DNA of 46,809 nucleotides from a bacterium (GTDB taxonomy: Bacteria; SZUA-79; Acidulodesulfobacterales; Acidulodesulfobacteraceae), in contig JAJZBN010000013.1 of the NCBI GenBank assembly GCA_021798875.1, positions 1 to 46,809 on the forward strand, read 5' to 3'. Every line of letters begins with the position of its first letter. The stretch's first letter is position 1. Below are positions 22,351 through 30,329 of the stretch, in pieces. A model generated the notes under the pieces. That model was given only the letters and a program-made list of their open reading frames with translations, was not told the origin of the DNA and ran no database searches. The translations under genes and the position numbers were made by a program.

Positions 22351-25272
22351 ATGAATAATAGAAATTGCTATGATAATAATGCCGTAAATGTAGCAATAAA
22401 AAGAGCGACGATTATACTGTCGGGCAGGATTCAGGGAGTAGGTTTTAGGCCATTCGTTTACAGGCTTGCGGAGAAGTATGGAATAAGAGGCTATGTTTTA
22501 AACAGCAGCGAAGGCGTGGAAATTTCCGCCGAAGGCGAAGAAAACGCTCTTATTGACTTCATAAATTCTATAGATTCCGATACGGAGAAGCCTCCTCTTG
22601 CCGTAATAAAAAATAAAACCGTAGATTATGTCGATTTTATTGAACAAGATCAAATTTTTTATAAAAATTTTGAAATTAGGGAATCGGATAAAACTATTGA
22701 TGCCGCCGATAAAAACTATGAAATTAAGTTTAATAAATTAAATTTAACCATACCTCCCGATATCGCAATTTGCAGCAAATGCTTAAGTGAACTTTTCAAT
22801 CCGTCTGACAGAAGATATTTATATCCGTTTATCAACTGCACGGACTGCGGTCCAAGATTTACCATATCTAAAGAACTGCCGTACGACAGGGCTTCGACTT
22901 CCATGGATAAATTTACGATGTGTTCCGATTGCCTAACCGAATATAAAAATCCTTTAAATAGAAGATTTCATGCAGAACCAAACGGATGTTTCGCCTGTGG
23001 TCCCGAAATCGAATTTATTTTAAGCGCGGATATACCGAAAATAGATATAAACGACAAAATAAATATCCGCAAAATGAAGCCGGAAGACGGCAAGAAAAGC
23101 GGCGAAGAAAAAGGTTTCGCATTATCGAAATTAGATAGTTATGCACATAGTTTAAAGGGTATTGAAGCAGGGACGCAACAAGATGCAGATAATGTTTTAA
23201 AATTAAACCGATTAAAAAGTTTAAGCGCCGTAAAATCGTTAACGGAATTAATCAAGAACGGCGGTATCGTCTGCGTCAAAGGAATAGGCGGTTTTCATTT
23301 AATGGCGGATGCCGCAAACGACGACGCCTTAAAATTATTAAGGGAGCGCAAGAACAGGCCTAAAAAACCTTTCGCCGTAATGTTTAAAGACATCGGGCAG
23401 GCATCGGAATATGTGCGCATTGACGATATTTCCGCAGATTTGTTGAATTCTAAGGAAAGGCCTATATGTTTATTGAAAGACAGAGGCAGACTCTCTTATT
23501 ACGTAAACTGCGGACTTAAAGATATAGGAGTTTTTTTGCCATATGCGCCGCTTCACTATATTTTATTCGGTTTTTTAAATATGCCTTTAGTGGCTACGTC
23601 GGCGAATATAGGCGGAGAACCGATAGTAAAAGACAACGAGGAGGCGTTTTTAAAGCTAAAAAATATTGCGGACGGTTTTTTAATCCATAACAGGGATATT
23701 TTGAGAAGATGCGACGATTCGGTAATAAAGGTCAATGCGGCGGTCAATGAATATAATTTGATTAATGCGCATAATTACGGCACGGATGCAGATAAAAATC
23801 AACATGAAAATCATAATAAAACTGCTTCTTATTTTTTTATAAGGCGCTCAAGAGGCTATGTTCCCGAACCGTTAAATCTCCCCTTTAATTTAAAAAGAAA
23901 CGTTTTGGCGTCGGGAGCGTTTCTTAAAAACGTTTTTGCCTTAGCTTACGCCGGAGAAGATGCAGGCGCGATAGTATTAAGTCAGCACAATGGCGACTTG
24001 GACAATACCGCAGGTTTTGCTAATTTAAAAAATAATATAGAAGATTTTGAAAAATTTTACGATTTTAAACCGGAAACTGTAGTTTACGACAGTCATCCCT
24101 ATTACGAAAACACGAAATGGGCTAAAGAATATGCAAAGGAAAGAAATATTAAGGGCATATCTCTCCAGCATCACAGAGCGCACGTTATCTCGTGCATGGC
24201 GGAAAACGGATTAGGATTAAGCGAAGAAGTTTTTGGAATAGCTTTCGACGGAACTGGTTACGGAGACGACGGGACTATCTGGGGAGGAGAATTTTTTAAA
24301 GGGAAATACGATAATTTAAAAAGAATAGGCAGTTTTAAAAAATTTAGGCTTATAGGAGGAGAAAAGGCGGTTAAATCTCCAGGCAGGGTTCTTGCAGACA
24401 TTCTGTTCGGCGTTTTATCAGAAAAGGAAAATAGCGGCGCTATTTTGCATAACGGCGGCAAAAACAAAAAAGCCGGTAAATATAATGATGATGATAAATT
24501 TGTAGATACCTATATTAAATCTGAATCTAAATCTAAGTTGCAGGATATTTTTAAAAATATTTCCGTTTTAACCGGTTTTTCCGAAAAAGAAATAAGTATA
24601 TTCCATAAAATGAGTGAAAGCGGATTAAATTCCCCACTTACATCTTCATGCGGGAGAATTTTCGACGCCGTTTCATGTTTGTGCGGCTTTAAAGGCGATA
24701 TAACCTACGAAGGAGAGGCGTCCGTTTATTTAGAAAATTTGTGCAGCGAGTACGAAAATAAAAACAAAAACAATAGCGACGGAAAGCAGGATAATTTAAT
24801 AAATAAAGTAAATTCAATAACCAAAAAAGACTGTTTTAAATATGAAATACGCTATGAGAATAGGCTTGATAATAATGATATTAAGAATGCCGAGGAAAAC
24901 GCGGAGAGCGGGGATTTTTTTACGGTCGATTATTATCCTATGTTCGGCGATATTATGGAAATAGTTCAAGCTAAAAATAACGACGACGATAAAGATGAAT
25001 ACGAATACAAAGATAAAGATAAATCGGTTAACGCAGGTTTTATAGCAGAGAAGTTTATAAATACCCTCGCTATGATTATACTGGACGTCTCGTTAAAATC
25101 CGGATGTAAAAACGTCTGCATGAGCGGCGGAGTGTTTCAGAATGCTTTGCTAAGGAAAAAAGCGGAGTTTATTCTTAAAAATAACGGATTTAACGTTTAT
25201 TTTAACGAAAAAATACCTTCTAACGACGGCGGTATTGCATTGGGTCAGGCGGTTTACGGCGGGATTATTTAA
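22351..25272 (+). CDS. hypF: Carbamoyltransferase HypF, enlarged by low-complexity inserts
   Basis: The product is 973 residues, about 200 longer than usual HypF. The acylphosphatase domain is at the N-terminus (GRIQGVGFRPFVYRLA). Two zinc motifs follow (CSKCLSEL...CTDCGPRFT and CSDCLTEY...CFACGPEI), then a YrdC-like domain (KGIGGFHLMADA, RKNRPKKPFAVMF) and a Kae1-like carbamoyltransferase domain (LQHHRAHVISCMAE, FDGTGYGDDGTIWGGEF, CMSGGVFQNALL). Asn/Lys/Asp-rich inserts lie near residues 230-280, 470-490, 705-745, 815-850 and 870-895. They fall between domains or in loops, so catalysis should be kept. HypF supplies carbamoyl groups to HypE. The stop overlaps that of the convergent protease gene. 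Confidence 0.95.
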   Translation: MNNRNCYDNNAVNVAIKRATIILSGRIQGVGFRPFVYRLAEKYGIRGYVLNSSEGVEISAEGEENALIDFINSIDSDTEKPPLAVIKNKTVDYVDFIEQDQIFYKNFEIRESDKTIDAADKNYEIKFNKLNLTIPPDIAICSKCLSELFNPSDRRYLYPFINCTDCGPRFTISKELPYDRASTSMDKFTMCSDCLTEYKNPLNRRFHAEPNGCFACGPEIEFILSADIPKIDINDKINIRKMKPEDGKKSGEEKGFALSKLDSYAHSLKGIEAGTQQDADNVLKLNRLKSLSAVKSLTELIKNGGIVCVKGIGGFHLMADAANDDALKLLRERKNRPKKPFAVMFKDIGQASEYVRIDDISADLLNSKERPICLLKDRGRLSYYVNCGLKDIGVFLPYAPLHYILFGFLNMPLVATSANIGGEPIVKDNEEAFLKLKNIADGFLIHNRDILRRCDDSVIKVNAAVNEYNLINAHNYGTDADKNQHENHNKTASYFFIRRSRGYVPEPLNLPFNLKRNVLASGAFLKNVFALAYAGEDAGAIVLSQHNGDLDNTAGFANLKNNIEDFEKFYDFKPETVVYDSHPYYENTKWAKEYAKERNIKGISLQHHRAHVISCMAENGLGLSEEVFGIAFDGTGYGDDGTIWGGEFFKGKYDNLKRIGSFKKFRLIGGEKAVKSPGRVLADILFGVLSEKENSGAILHNGGKNKKAGKYNDDDKFVDTYIKSESKSKLQDIFKNISVLTGFSEKEISIFHKMSESGLNSPLTSSCGRIFDAVSCLCGFKGDITYEGEASVYLENLCSEYENKNKNNSDGKQDNLINKVNSITKKDCFKYEIRYENRLDNNDIKNAEENAESGDFFTVDYYPMFGDIMEIVQAKNNDDDKDEYEYKDKDKSVNAGFIAEKFINTLAMIILDVSLKSGCKNVCMSGGVFQNALLRKKAEFILKNNGFNVYFNEKIPSNDGGIALGQAVYGGII

Positions 25273-25757
25273 AGTTCGGCGTATTCAGGGTTTAATTGCC
25301 AGTTTATGCCGAGCGGTTTTATTTCGTCCAAAACTAATTTTTCGAGAACAGGCATGGCTTTTTTTAGAGGCTCCGAAATGTCTGTTCCAACGCCGGTGCA
25401 GTTCTCCGGAGATACTGCAAAAAAAGTTATTTTAGGATTATGCCCCTGCAATCCGCACATAGAAATTACGTCGATAAATTCTATGTCGTGCGCCGTTTTT
25501 TTCATTAAATTTACAGGAAGGTTTTCCGAATCGAACTTAAATATGCTCCCGGGTTTCTCGTCTGTTTTAAGGGCATCTACGACTATAACACAGTCGAGGC
25601 TGAATATATCGTCCAAAAGCCCGTATCCAAGAGTACTGCCGTCTATTAACCGTATATCGCCCTCGAAGATATATTTTTTTCTTAATAAATTTATAAAATG
25701 AACCCCAATTCCTTCGTCTTTTAATATCAGATTTCCTATTCCTATAATTCCCGTCAT
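25269..25757 (-). CDS. hyaD: Hydrogenase maturation endopeptidase (HyaD/HybD family)
   Basis: The 162-residue product has the nickel-sensing residues of HybD-type proteases: E15 in GIGNLILKDEGIGVH, D61 in VIVVDAL and H90 in KKTAHD. It removes the C-terminal peptide of the large subunit after nickel insertion. It is the last gene of the hydrogenase operon and follows the cytochrome b gene across a 154-base spacer full of hairpins. Its last codon overlaps the hypF stop (shared TTTAAA). No clear Shine-Dalgarno precedes ATG 25757. Confidence 0.92.
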   Translation of the reverse strand: MTGIIGIGNLILKDEGIGVHFINLLRKKYIFEGDIRLIDGSTLGYGLLDDIFSLDCVIVVDALKTDEKPGSIFKFDSENLPVNLMKKTAHDIEFIDVISMCGLQGHNPKITFFAVSPENCTGVGTDISEPLKKAMPVLEKLVLDEIKPLGINWQLNPEYAEL

Positions 25758-25779
25758 ATAAATGTGAATGTAAATTATT

Positions 25780-25906
25780 GTGGTGACTTAAATCACCGTT
25801 AGAGACTGTAAAAACAGTCGTTCCCGCGAAAGCGGTGCGGTTAAAACCGTCGGTATTTAGACGGCTAATCAAAAAAGAAAAGCATGCTATACGCAAGCAG
25901 CATGCG
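25780..25906 (-). repeat. Cluster of short hairpins between cytochrome b and protease genes
   Basis: At least five inverted repeats follow each other: GGTGA/TCACC (25782-25797), GACTGT/ACAGTC (25804-25819), GGTT/AACC (25839-25848), CCGTC/GACGG (25847-25864) and GCATGCT/AGCATGC (25882-25905). The CCGTC hairpin, with its CTAAATACC loop, recurs at 28503-28526 in the opposite orientation. There is no coding signal on either strand beyond chance frames. Possible roles are mRNA processing or stabilisation, differential expression of the protease, or a mobile palindromic element. Confidence 0.6.
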
Positions 25907-25911
25907 CTCAA

Positions 25912-26676
25912 TCATTCAGATTCGGATTTATTTCTCATATATTTATAGCCGCCGAAGGGTATAAGTATATCACCTTCTTTCCACATTATCGAGCGCCATA
26001 CTTCGATATAGATATGATAAACTATAAATATCATAATGAGCCACATTATAAAAAGATGGACGAGAGTAACGCCCGTTAATCCGCCGAATACTACGAGCGT
26101 CCAGTCTGTAGAAAAATGCAGAAGCCACGGCCACCATGCGCCTACCGCCGAAGTTCCGGTAAAAGAAGCAACGTACATTTGAAATCCCGTAAGCATCTGA
26201 AGAAGTATAAGCAGATGAAATAACGTGAATATTATAGCATTAAGAGGATCTTGATATCTGTCGGTTTTCGGCTTGTCTTTAAGCGTGAAGTAGTGCTTCA
26301 GCATTCTCCATGCTTCTTCCAATTTATCTCCGAAAGGAATAAAACTTTTATATAACGGCTCTTTCCATGAAAAGAAAGCCAGATAAAGCCAGACGAAAAA
26401 AATAACGTCTATTATTACCGCTCCTATAAAATGAAATTCTCTCATCCAAGTCATTATGAACGCCTGATAAGTTTCGCCGGAGTTTAAAATTCCGGTAGAA
26501 AGCGAATCTGCCTGCGTCGGAGTTTTTCCGAATATAAGAAAAGGATAAGCTATGTAAAAACCAGTAATAATATTATTAATAATCGCCGCAAAGAACGACC
26601 AGTGTATAATTCTTTTTATAACCGTCATTCTGTGTACCAACTGAATCTCGCCGTATTTGCTATTTTTATTTTGCAT
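25912..26676 (-). CDS. hyaC: [NiFe] hydrogenase cytochrome b subunit
   Basis: The 254-residue integral membrane protein has four hydrophobic helices at about 23-47, 83-105, 147-169 and 195-224. Candidate haem ligands are H25 (RIIHWSFF), H82, H154, H187, H207 and H221 (VYHIYIEVW). It belongs to the HyaC/HupC di-haem cytochrome b group that accepts electrons from the small subunit and reduces quinone. The gene lies downstream of the large subunit in the same operon, as in group 1 uptake hydrogenases. Confidence 0.9.
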   Translation of the reverse strand: MQNKNSKYGEIQLVHRMTVIKRIIHWSFFAAIINNIITGFYIAYPFLIFGKTPTQADSLSTGILNSGETYQAFIMTWMREFHFIGAVIIDVIFFVWLYLAFFSWKEPLYKSFIPFGDKLEEAWRMLKHYFTLKDKPKTDRYQDPLNAIIFTLFHLLILLQMLTGFQMYVASFTGTSAVGAWWPWLLHFSTDWTLVVFGGLTGVTLVHLFIMWLIMIFIVYHIYIEVWRSIMWKEGDILIPFGGYKYMRNKSESE

Positions 26677-26771
26677 AATTAACTCCGTTTTTAAAGTTAA
26701 TTAAATAATCTGAATTTCCGCTTTGCTTTAGCGTTTAATTCTAACGATACCGATGAATTTTCGTAAAACTT

Positions 26772-28457
26772 TTAACATATTTTATATTTTTTTATCTCGT
26801 TTGTTTTAGGGTCTATTAAATGAACCGCGCATGCAAGACACGGGTCGAAAGAGTGAACCGTACGCAAAATTTCGAGCGGCTGCGATACTTTTGCAAGTTT
26901 TACGCCTACTAACGACGCTTCATATGCCCCCGGATTATTGAAAGCGTCTCTGGGAGATGCGTTCCATGTAGTCGGGACGACTATCTGGTAGTGCGTAATC
27001 TTTTTGTCCTTTATCCTTACCCAGTGGCCGAGCGAACCCCTCGGAGCTTCGTCTAATCCTATACCTATAATCTCTTTCGAGGGCATATCGTATTTTGTCC
27101 AGCTTGTCTGGTCGACCGCTGCGTTTTTAATCAGCTCGAGCGTCCATGATTCCAATGCGTCGGCAACGTATTTTGCTTCTATTCCTCTTGCCGCCGTTCT
27201 TCCAAGCGTTGAAAAGAGTGCGGTTACCGGCAAACCCGATGTTTTTAGGACGTAGTCCACCAAAGATTTTATTGTTTTATTGCCTTTTGCGTATGCGACT
27301 AACGTTCTTGCAAGCGGTCCAACTTCCATAGCTTTGTTTTCATAGCGCGGCGATTTAATCCAACTGTATTTTTCGTCTTCTTTAAGACTGCCGTCTTTGT
27401 TTAATCCGGTATAATCGGGATCGGTTATTCCTACATTAGGATTAAGCCCGATTTTTTCGTTAGGATACTTATACCATGAATGGGTTACGAATTCCGTTAT
27501 CTTTTTTTCGTCTAACTTATGAACTTTACTTAAATCCCTGTCGAATATGACACCTCTCATTAAAAAATAATCATCAGGATTTTCGTCGTCCGTCTGAGGA
27601 AACGCGCCGTAAGAAAGATAATTTTTTAGTCCGCCGCCTATTCCCTGAATCGCTTCTTCTTTATAAAATTTGGCCGCAGTTAATAAATCAGGAATGTAGG
27701 CGTTATTAACGAAGTCCGTAATTTTTCCTATCCTGAATAGTATGTCGTCCATTCTTTGAGGATTAATTATATCGGCTATAGAAGATATTCCGCCGACTAC
27801 GCAGGTTTGAGGATGTGGGTCTTTAGCCCCCAGAATAGCAATAATTTGTGCGGGTATCCTTAAAATATTAAGATTATCTAAATAATGGGAAGCTATTAAA
27901 AGATTTCCTTCCGGCGGAAGTTTATAGGAAGGATTGCCCCAGTAACCTCCTGCAAAAGGCCCAAGCTGACCGGATTTAACGAAAGCGCCCAGCCTTGATT
28001 TTACTTCTTCGAATCTTGCAAGACTTGCATTATAGGGCGTTTTAGTGTAAGCATAGGCTAAGTCCATGGTTTTTTTCGGGTCGGCTTGAAGCGCCGATAC
28101 GATATCCACCCAGTCTAATCCGGCAAGCTGGTAAAAATGGACTAAGTGGTCCTGCACCATTTGAGCGCCCTTAAGTATATTTCTTGCAATTCTCGCGTTT
28201 TTTGGCGGATGTATTCCCAGAGCGTTTTCTACCGCCCATGTTGCGGCTTCGTAATGAGCATAAGTGCATACTCCGCATATTCTCTGAGCAAAAAGTCCTG
28301 CATCTTCGGGAGCCCTTCCGTTAAGTATAAGTTCTATACCTCTAAAAAGAGTACTGGAAGAGTATGCTTCGCTTATTTCGCTGCCGTTGAGAATTGCTTC
28401 TATTCTGAGATGCCCTTCTATTCTCGTCACGGGATCGACTATGATTTTTGTTGCCAT
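26772..28457 (-). CDS. hyaB: [NiFe] hydrogenase large subunit
   Basis: The 561-residue product has both nickel-binding motifs: RICGVCTYAHY with C61 and C64, and DPCLACAVH with C540 and C543. After H546 a 15-residue tail ends in KYKIC; this is the peptide expected to be removed by the HyaD-type protease encoded downstream. GGAGG precedes ATG. The sequence pattern is that of group 1 membrane-bound uptake enzymes. The catalytic arginine region and the EAPRGSLGHW motif (DEAPRGSLGHWV) are intact, so an active H2-oxidising centre is expected. The enzyme is exported as a dimer using the small subunit's signal. Confidence 0.95.
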   Translation of the reverse strand: MATKIIVDPVTRIEGHLRIEAILNGSEISEAYSSSTLFRGIELILNGRAPEDAGLFAQRICGVCTYAHYEAATWAVENALGIHPPKNARIARNILKGAQMVQDHLVHFYQLAGLDWVDIVSALQADPKKTMDLAYAYTKTPYNASLARFEEVKSRLGAFVKSGQLGPFAGGYWGNPSYKLPPEGNLLIASHYLDNLNILRIPAQIIAILGAKDPHPQTCVVGGISSIADIINPQRMDDILFRIGKITDFVNNAYIPDLLTAAKFYKEEAIQGIGGGLKNYLSYGAFPQTDDENPDDYFLMRGVIFDRDLSKVHKLDEKKITEFVTHSWYKYPNEKIGLNPNVGITDPDYTGLNKDGSLKEDEKYSWIKSPRYENKAMEVGPLARTLVAYAKGNKTIKSLVDYVLKTSGLPVTALFSTLGRTAARGIEAKYVADALESWTLELIKNAAVDQTSWTKYDMPSKEIIGIGLDEAPRGSLGHWVRIKDKKITHYQIVVPTTWNASPRDAFNNPGAYEASLVGVKLAKVSQPLEILRTVHSFDPCLACAVHLIDPKTNEIKKYKIC

Positions 28458-28502
28458 ATATCCTCCAAATTTTTTAGTTTTAAGATATTATAAATTCTGG
28501 AT

Positions 28503-28526
28503 AAGCCGTCTAAATACCCACGGCTT
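28503..28526. repeat. Hairpin matching the CTAAATACC-loop hairpin at 25847
   Basis: AAGCCGT (28503-28509) pairs with ACGGCTT (28520-28526) around CTAAATACCC. It lies between the small and large subunit genes. The minus strand of 25835-25870 has the same GCCGTCTAAATACC text, so the two hairpins are inverted relative to each other and flank the large-subunit and cytochrome b genes. Confidence 0.55.
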
Positions 28527-28562
28527 TAAGTCCTACTTGCTTTTGTTTATTTTTTTAGTATA

Positions 28563-29861
28563 TTATTCCTTCTTATTATCGTCGTTTTTTTCCGAATCTT
28601 CGTTTTTAGATTTCTTATGCTCTTTTTTCTTTTTAATTCCGGTATATATTGCGTGTGCTGCAATACCGGCGCCTGCCGCCGCAAACAATCCCACTCCGAA
28701 TTCGTCTGCGGTCGCTTCTACGCCTGGAATTATAATTTTTGCGTCTGCGTTAGGCTTCTCGAACGGCGTCATTCTGTCCCAAAATGCAGGCTGAGAACAT
28801 CCTATGCATCCGTGACCAGCCCTCATTGGAAAACTGATATCCTGATTATATTCTGCGATAGTGCAGTTATTCCAAGTAAACGGACCTTTACAACCCATCA
28901 TATACAGGCAGTATTGTTTTTTGGCTCCCTCGTCGCCCCATTCTCTGACGTATTCGCCGGCTTCGAAATGACCCCTTCTATAGCAGTTATCGTGAAGCCT
29001 GCCGGAATACGCCCATAACGGACGGCCGATACTGTCCAACTGTGGCGCTTTTCCTATCAGTATATATTCTACTAAAGTGCCTACAAGGTTTACCGGATTT
29101 GCTGGACAAGCTGGTATATTTATAACGCTTCTGTCTGTAACGGAACTTAATCCTACCGCAGACGTGGGATTTGGATTGGCAGCGGGTATTCCGCCGTAGG
29201 CGGCGCAGTTTCCTACCGCTATAATAACGCCGGCATGTTTTGCAGTTTCTTTAGCGATTTTTAAACCGGTATCGCCTTTTGCCCCTATGGTAAGGAATTT
29301 CCCGTCCATTCCGGTAGGTATAGCACCTTCGACTACAAGTATATATTTACCTTTATATTTTTTAACCGTCTCGGTTCTTCTCGCTTCCGCCTGATAGCCT
29401 GCGGGAGCCATTATTGATTCCATGTAGTTTACGCTGACGTAATTAAGTATAATTTCAGCCGGAGTAGGGTGGGCAGTTCTTAGAAAGCCTTCCGTATTTC
29501 CCATGCAGTCTGCCATATCGAGCCATATAAAAGGTGTTCTTGTTAGAATATTTGCGGCTCTTGCTACTCTTGGTTTGAATATATAAGGAAGCATCAAAGC
29601 TGAGGTTAAAAAAGCGGTCCATTTAAGGAAATCTCTTCTTGAAACGCCGTAAATTCCTAAAATATTAGGAAGGTTTTCTTCTTTATCTTTTTTATCGCTG
29701 AAGTATTCTTTTTCCAGTGCGTCTAATCTGTCATCTACTTTTTTTAAAACTTCATCTGGTTTTTTTGATATAAATCTTAGAGGATCCCATTTAAAATCCG
29801 TGTCGGGATTATTTCCGTTAGGATTGGAATCGTTAGAATCGGAATGATGTTCGCTTGCCAT
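28563..29861 (-). CDS. hyaA: [NiFe] hydrogenase small subunit, Tat-exported and membrane-anchored
   Basis: The 432-residue product has a twin-arginine signal SRRDFLKW at 74-81 followed by a hydrophobic stretch and an RVARA cleavage site, so it is exported folded with the large subunit. Unusually, 70 polar residues precede the signal. FeS ligands are: proximal C119, C219 and C252, with N122 where a Cys normally completes CxxC; distal H290, C293, C318 and C324; medial C333, C352 and C355. A C-terminal helix (about 388-407, GVGLFAAAGAGIAAHAIYTG) anchors it in the membrane beside the cytochrome b. The tail is Lys/Glu/Asp-rich. A GGAGG lies before ATG. Confidence 0.93.
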   Translation of the reverse strand: MASEHHSDSNDSNPNGNNPDTDFKWDPLRFISKKPDEVLKKVDDRLDALEKEYFSDKKDKEENLPNILGIYGVSRRDFLKWTAFLTSALMLPYIFKPRVARAANILTRTPFIWLDMADCMGNTEGFLRTAHPTPAEIILNYVSVNYMESIMAPAGYQAEARRTETVKKYKGKYILVVEGAIPTGMDGKFLTIGAKGDTGLKIAKETAKHAGVIIAVGNCAAYGGIPAANPNPTSAVGLSSVTDRSVINIPACPANPVNLVGTLVEYILIGKAPQLDSIGRPLWAYSGRLHDNCYRRGHFEAGEYVREWGDEGAKKQYCLYMMGCKGPFTWNNCTIAEYNQDISFPMRAGHGCIGCSQPAFWDRMTPFEKPNADAKIIIPGVEATADEFGVGLFAAAGAGIAAHAIYTGIKKKKEHKKSKNEDSEKNDDNKKE

Positions 29862-30040
29862 ACAGCCTCCTTAATTCTATATTAAATTGCAGATAAATTA
29901 ATGAACAGAAAAAAACAAATATTTTTATTATATATTTGAGCAATAAATGTTATATAATGTTTTCTATAATCATATCGCAAAATTATAAAATGTCAAATGA
30001 ATTTTTTATATTAATTTTTTATTTTTTTTTATAAATTTTA

Positions 30041-30280
30041 ATGCATGAAATTTCCGTAGCACTCGAAATAATAGATACCCTTGAAGACAACGGATATTTA
30101 ACCGGCGTAAATAAAGTAGATTCGATTAAACTTATTATAGGCAGATATTCGGGAATAGACAAAAATTATCTGTCTTTTGCGTTTCAAAATATCAACGACG
30201 AAAGATTTAAAGAAGTTTCGCTGGAGTTTATCTCAAACGATTCCGATGAAATTAAAATAGAAGAAATTATAATAGATTGA
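30041..30280 (+). CDS. hypA: HypA nickel chaperone lacking the zinc-binding domain
   Basis: The 79-residue product is shorter than the usual 113-120. It starts MHEISVALEI, with the nickel-binding MHE, and keeps SIKLIIGRYSGIDKNYLSFAFQNI. It then goes from VSLEFI straight to the normal C-terminal strand EIKIEEIIID. The whole zinc domain, with its two CxxC pairs, is missing, so the deletion removes exactly one structural module. It precedes hypB and diverges from the hydrogenase operon. Nickel binding could remain, but the link between zinc site and nickel release is lost. No strong Shine-Dalgarno is visible. It could alternatively be a decayed gene, but the two retained ends argue for selection. 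Confidence 0.85.
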   Translation: MHEISVALEIIDTLEDNGYLTGVNKVDSIKLIIGRYSGIDKNYLSFAFQNINDERFKEVSLEFISNDSDEIKIEEIIID

Positions 30281-30281
30281 T

Positions 30282-30319
30282 TTATTTATATATTTATAAA
30301 TTTATAAATATATAAATAA
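30282..30319. promoter_or_regulatory. Perfect 38-bp A/T palindrome between hypA and hypB
   Basis: Positions 30282-30300 are the exact reverse complement of 30301-30319, with no loop. The palindrome ends directly at the hypB Shine-Dalgarno GGAGG (30320-30324). In RNA it would form an all-A/U hairpin of up to about 17 pairs next to the ribosome-binding site; in DNA it could form a cruciform or bind a dimeric regulator. It may modulate hypB translation with temperature or stop upstream ribosomes. Confidence 0.7.
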
Positions 30320-30329
30320 GGAGGTTTTT

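Noticed and set aside
25567-25911. Minus-strand ORF of 114 residues upstream of the protease
   Set aside because: It runs through the hairpin cluster and the protease gene in another frame, with no family-like pattern; it is a chance frame.
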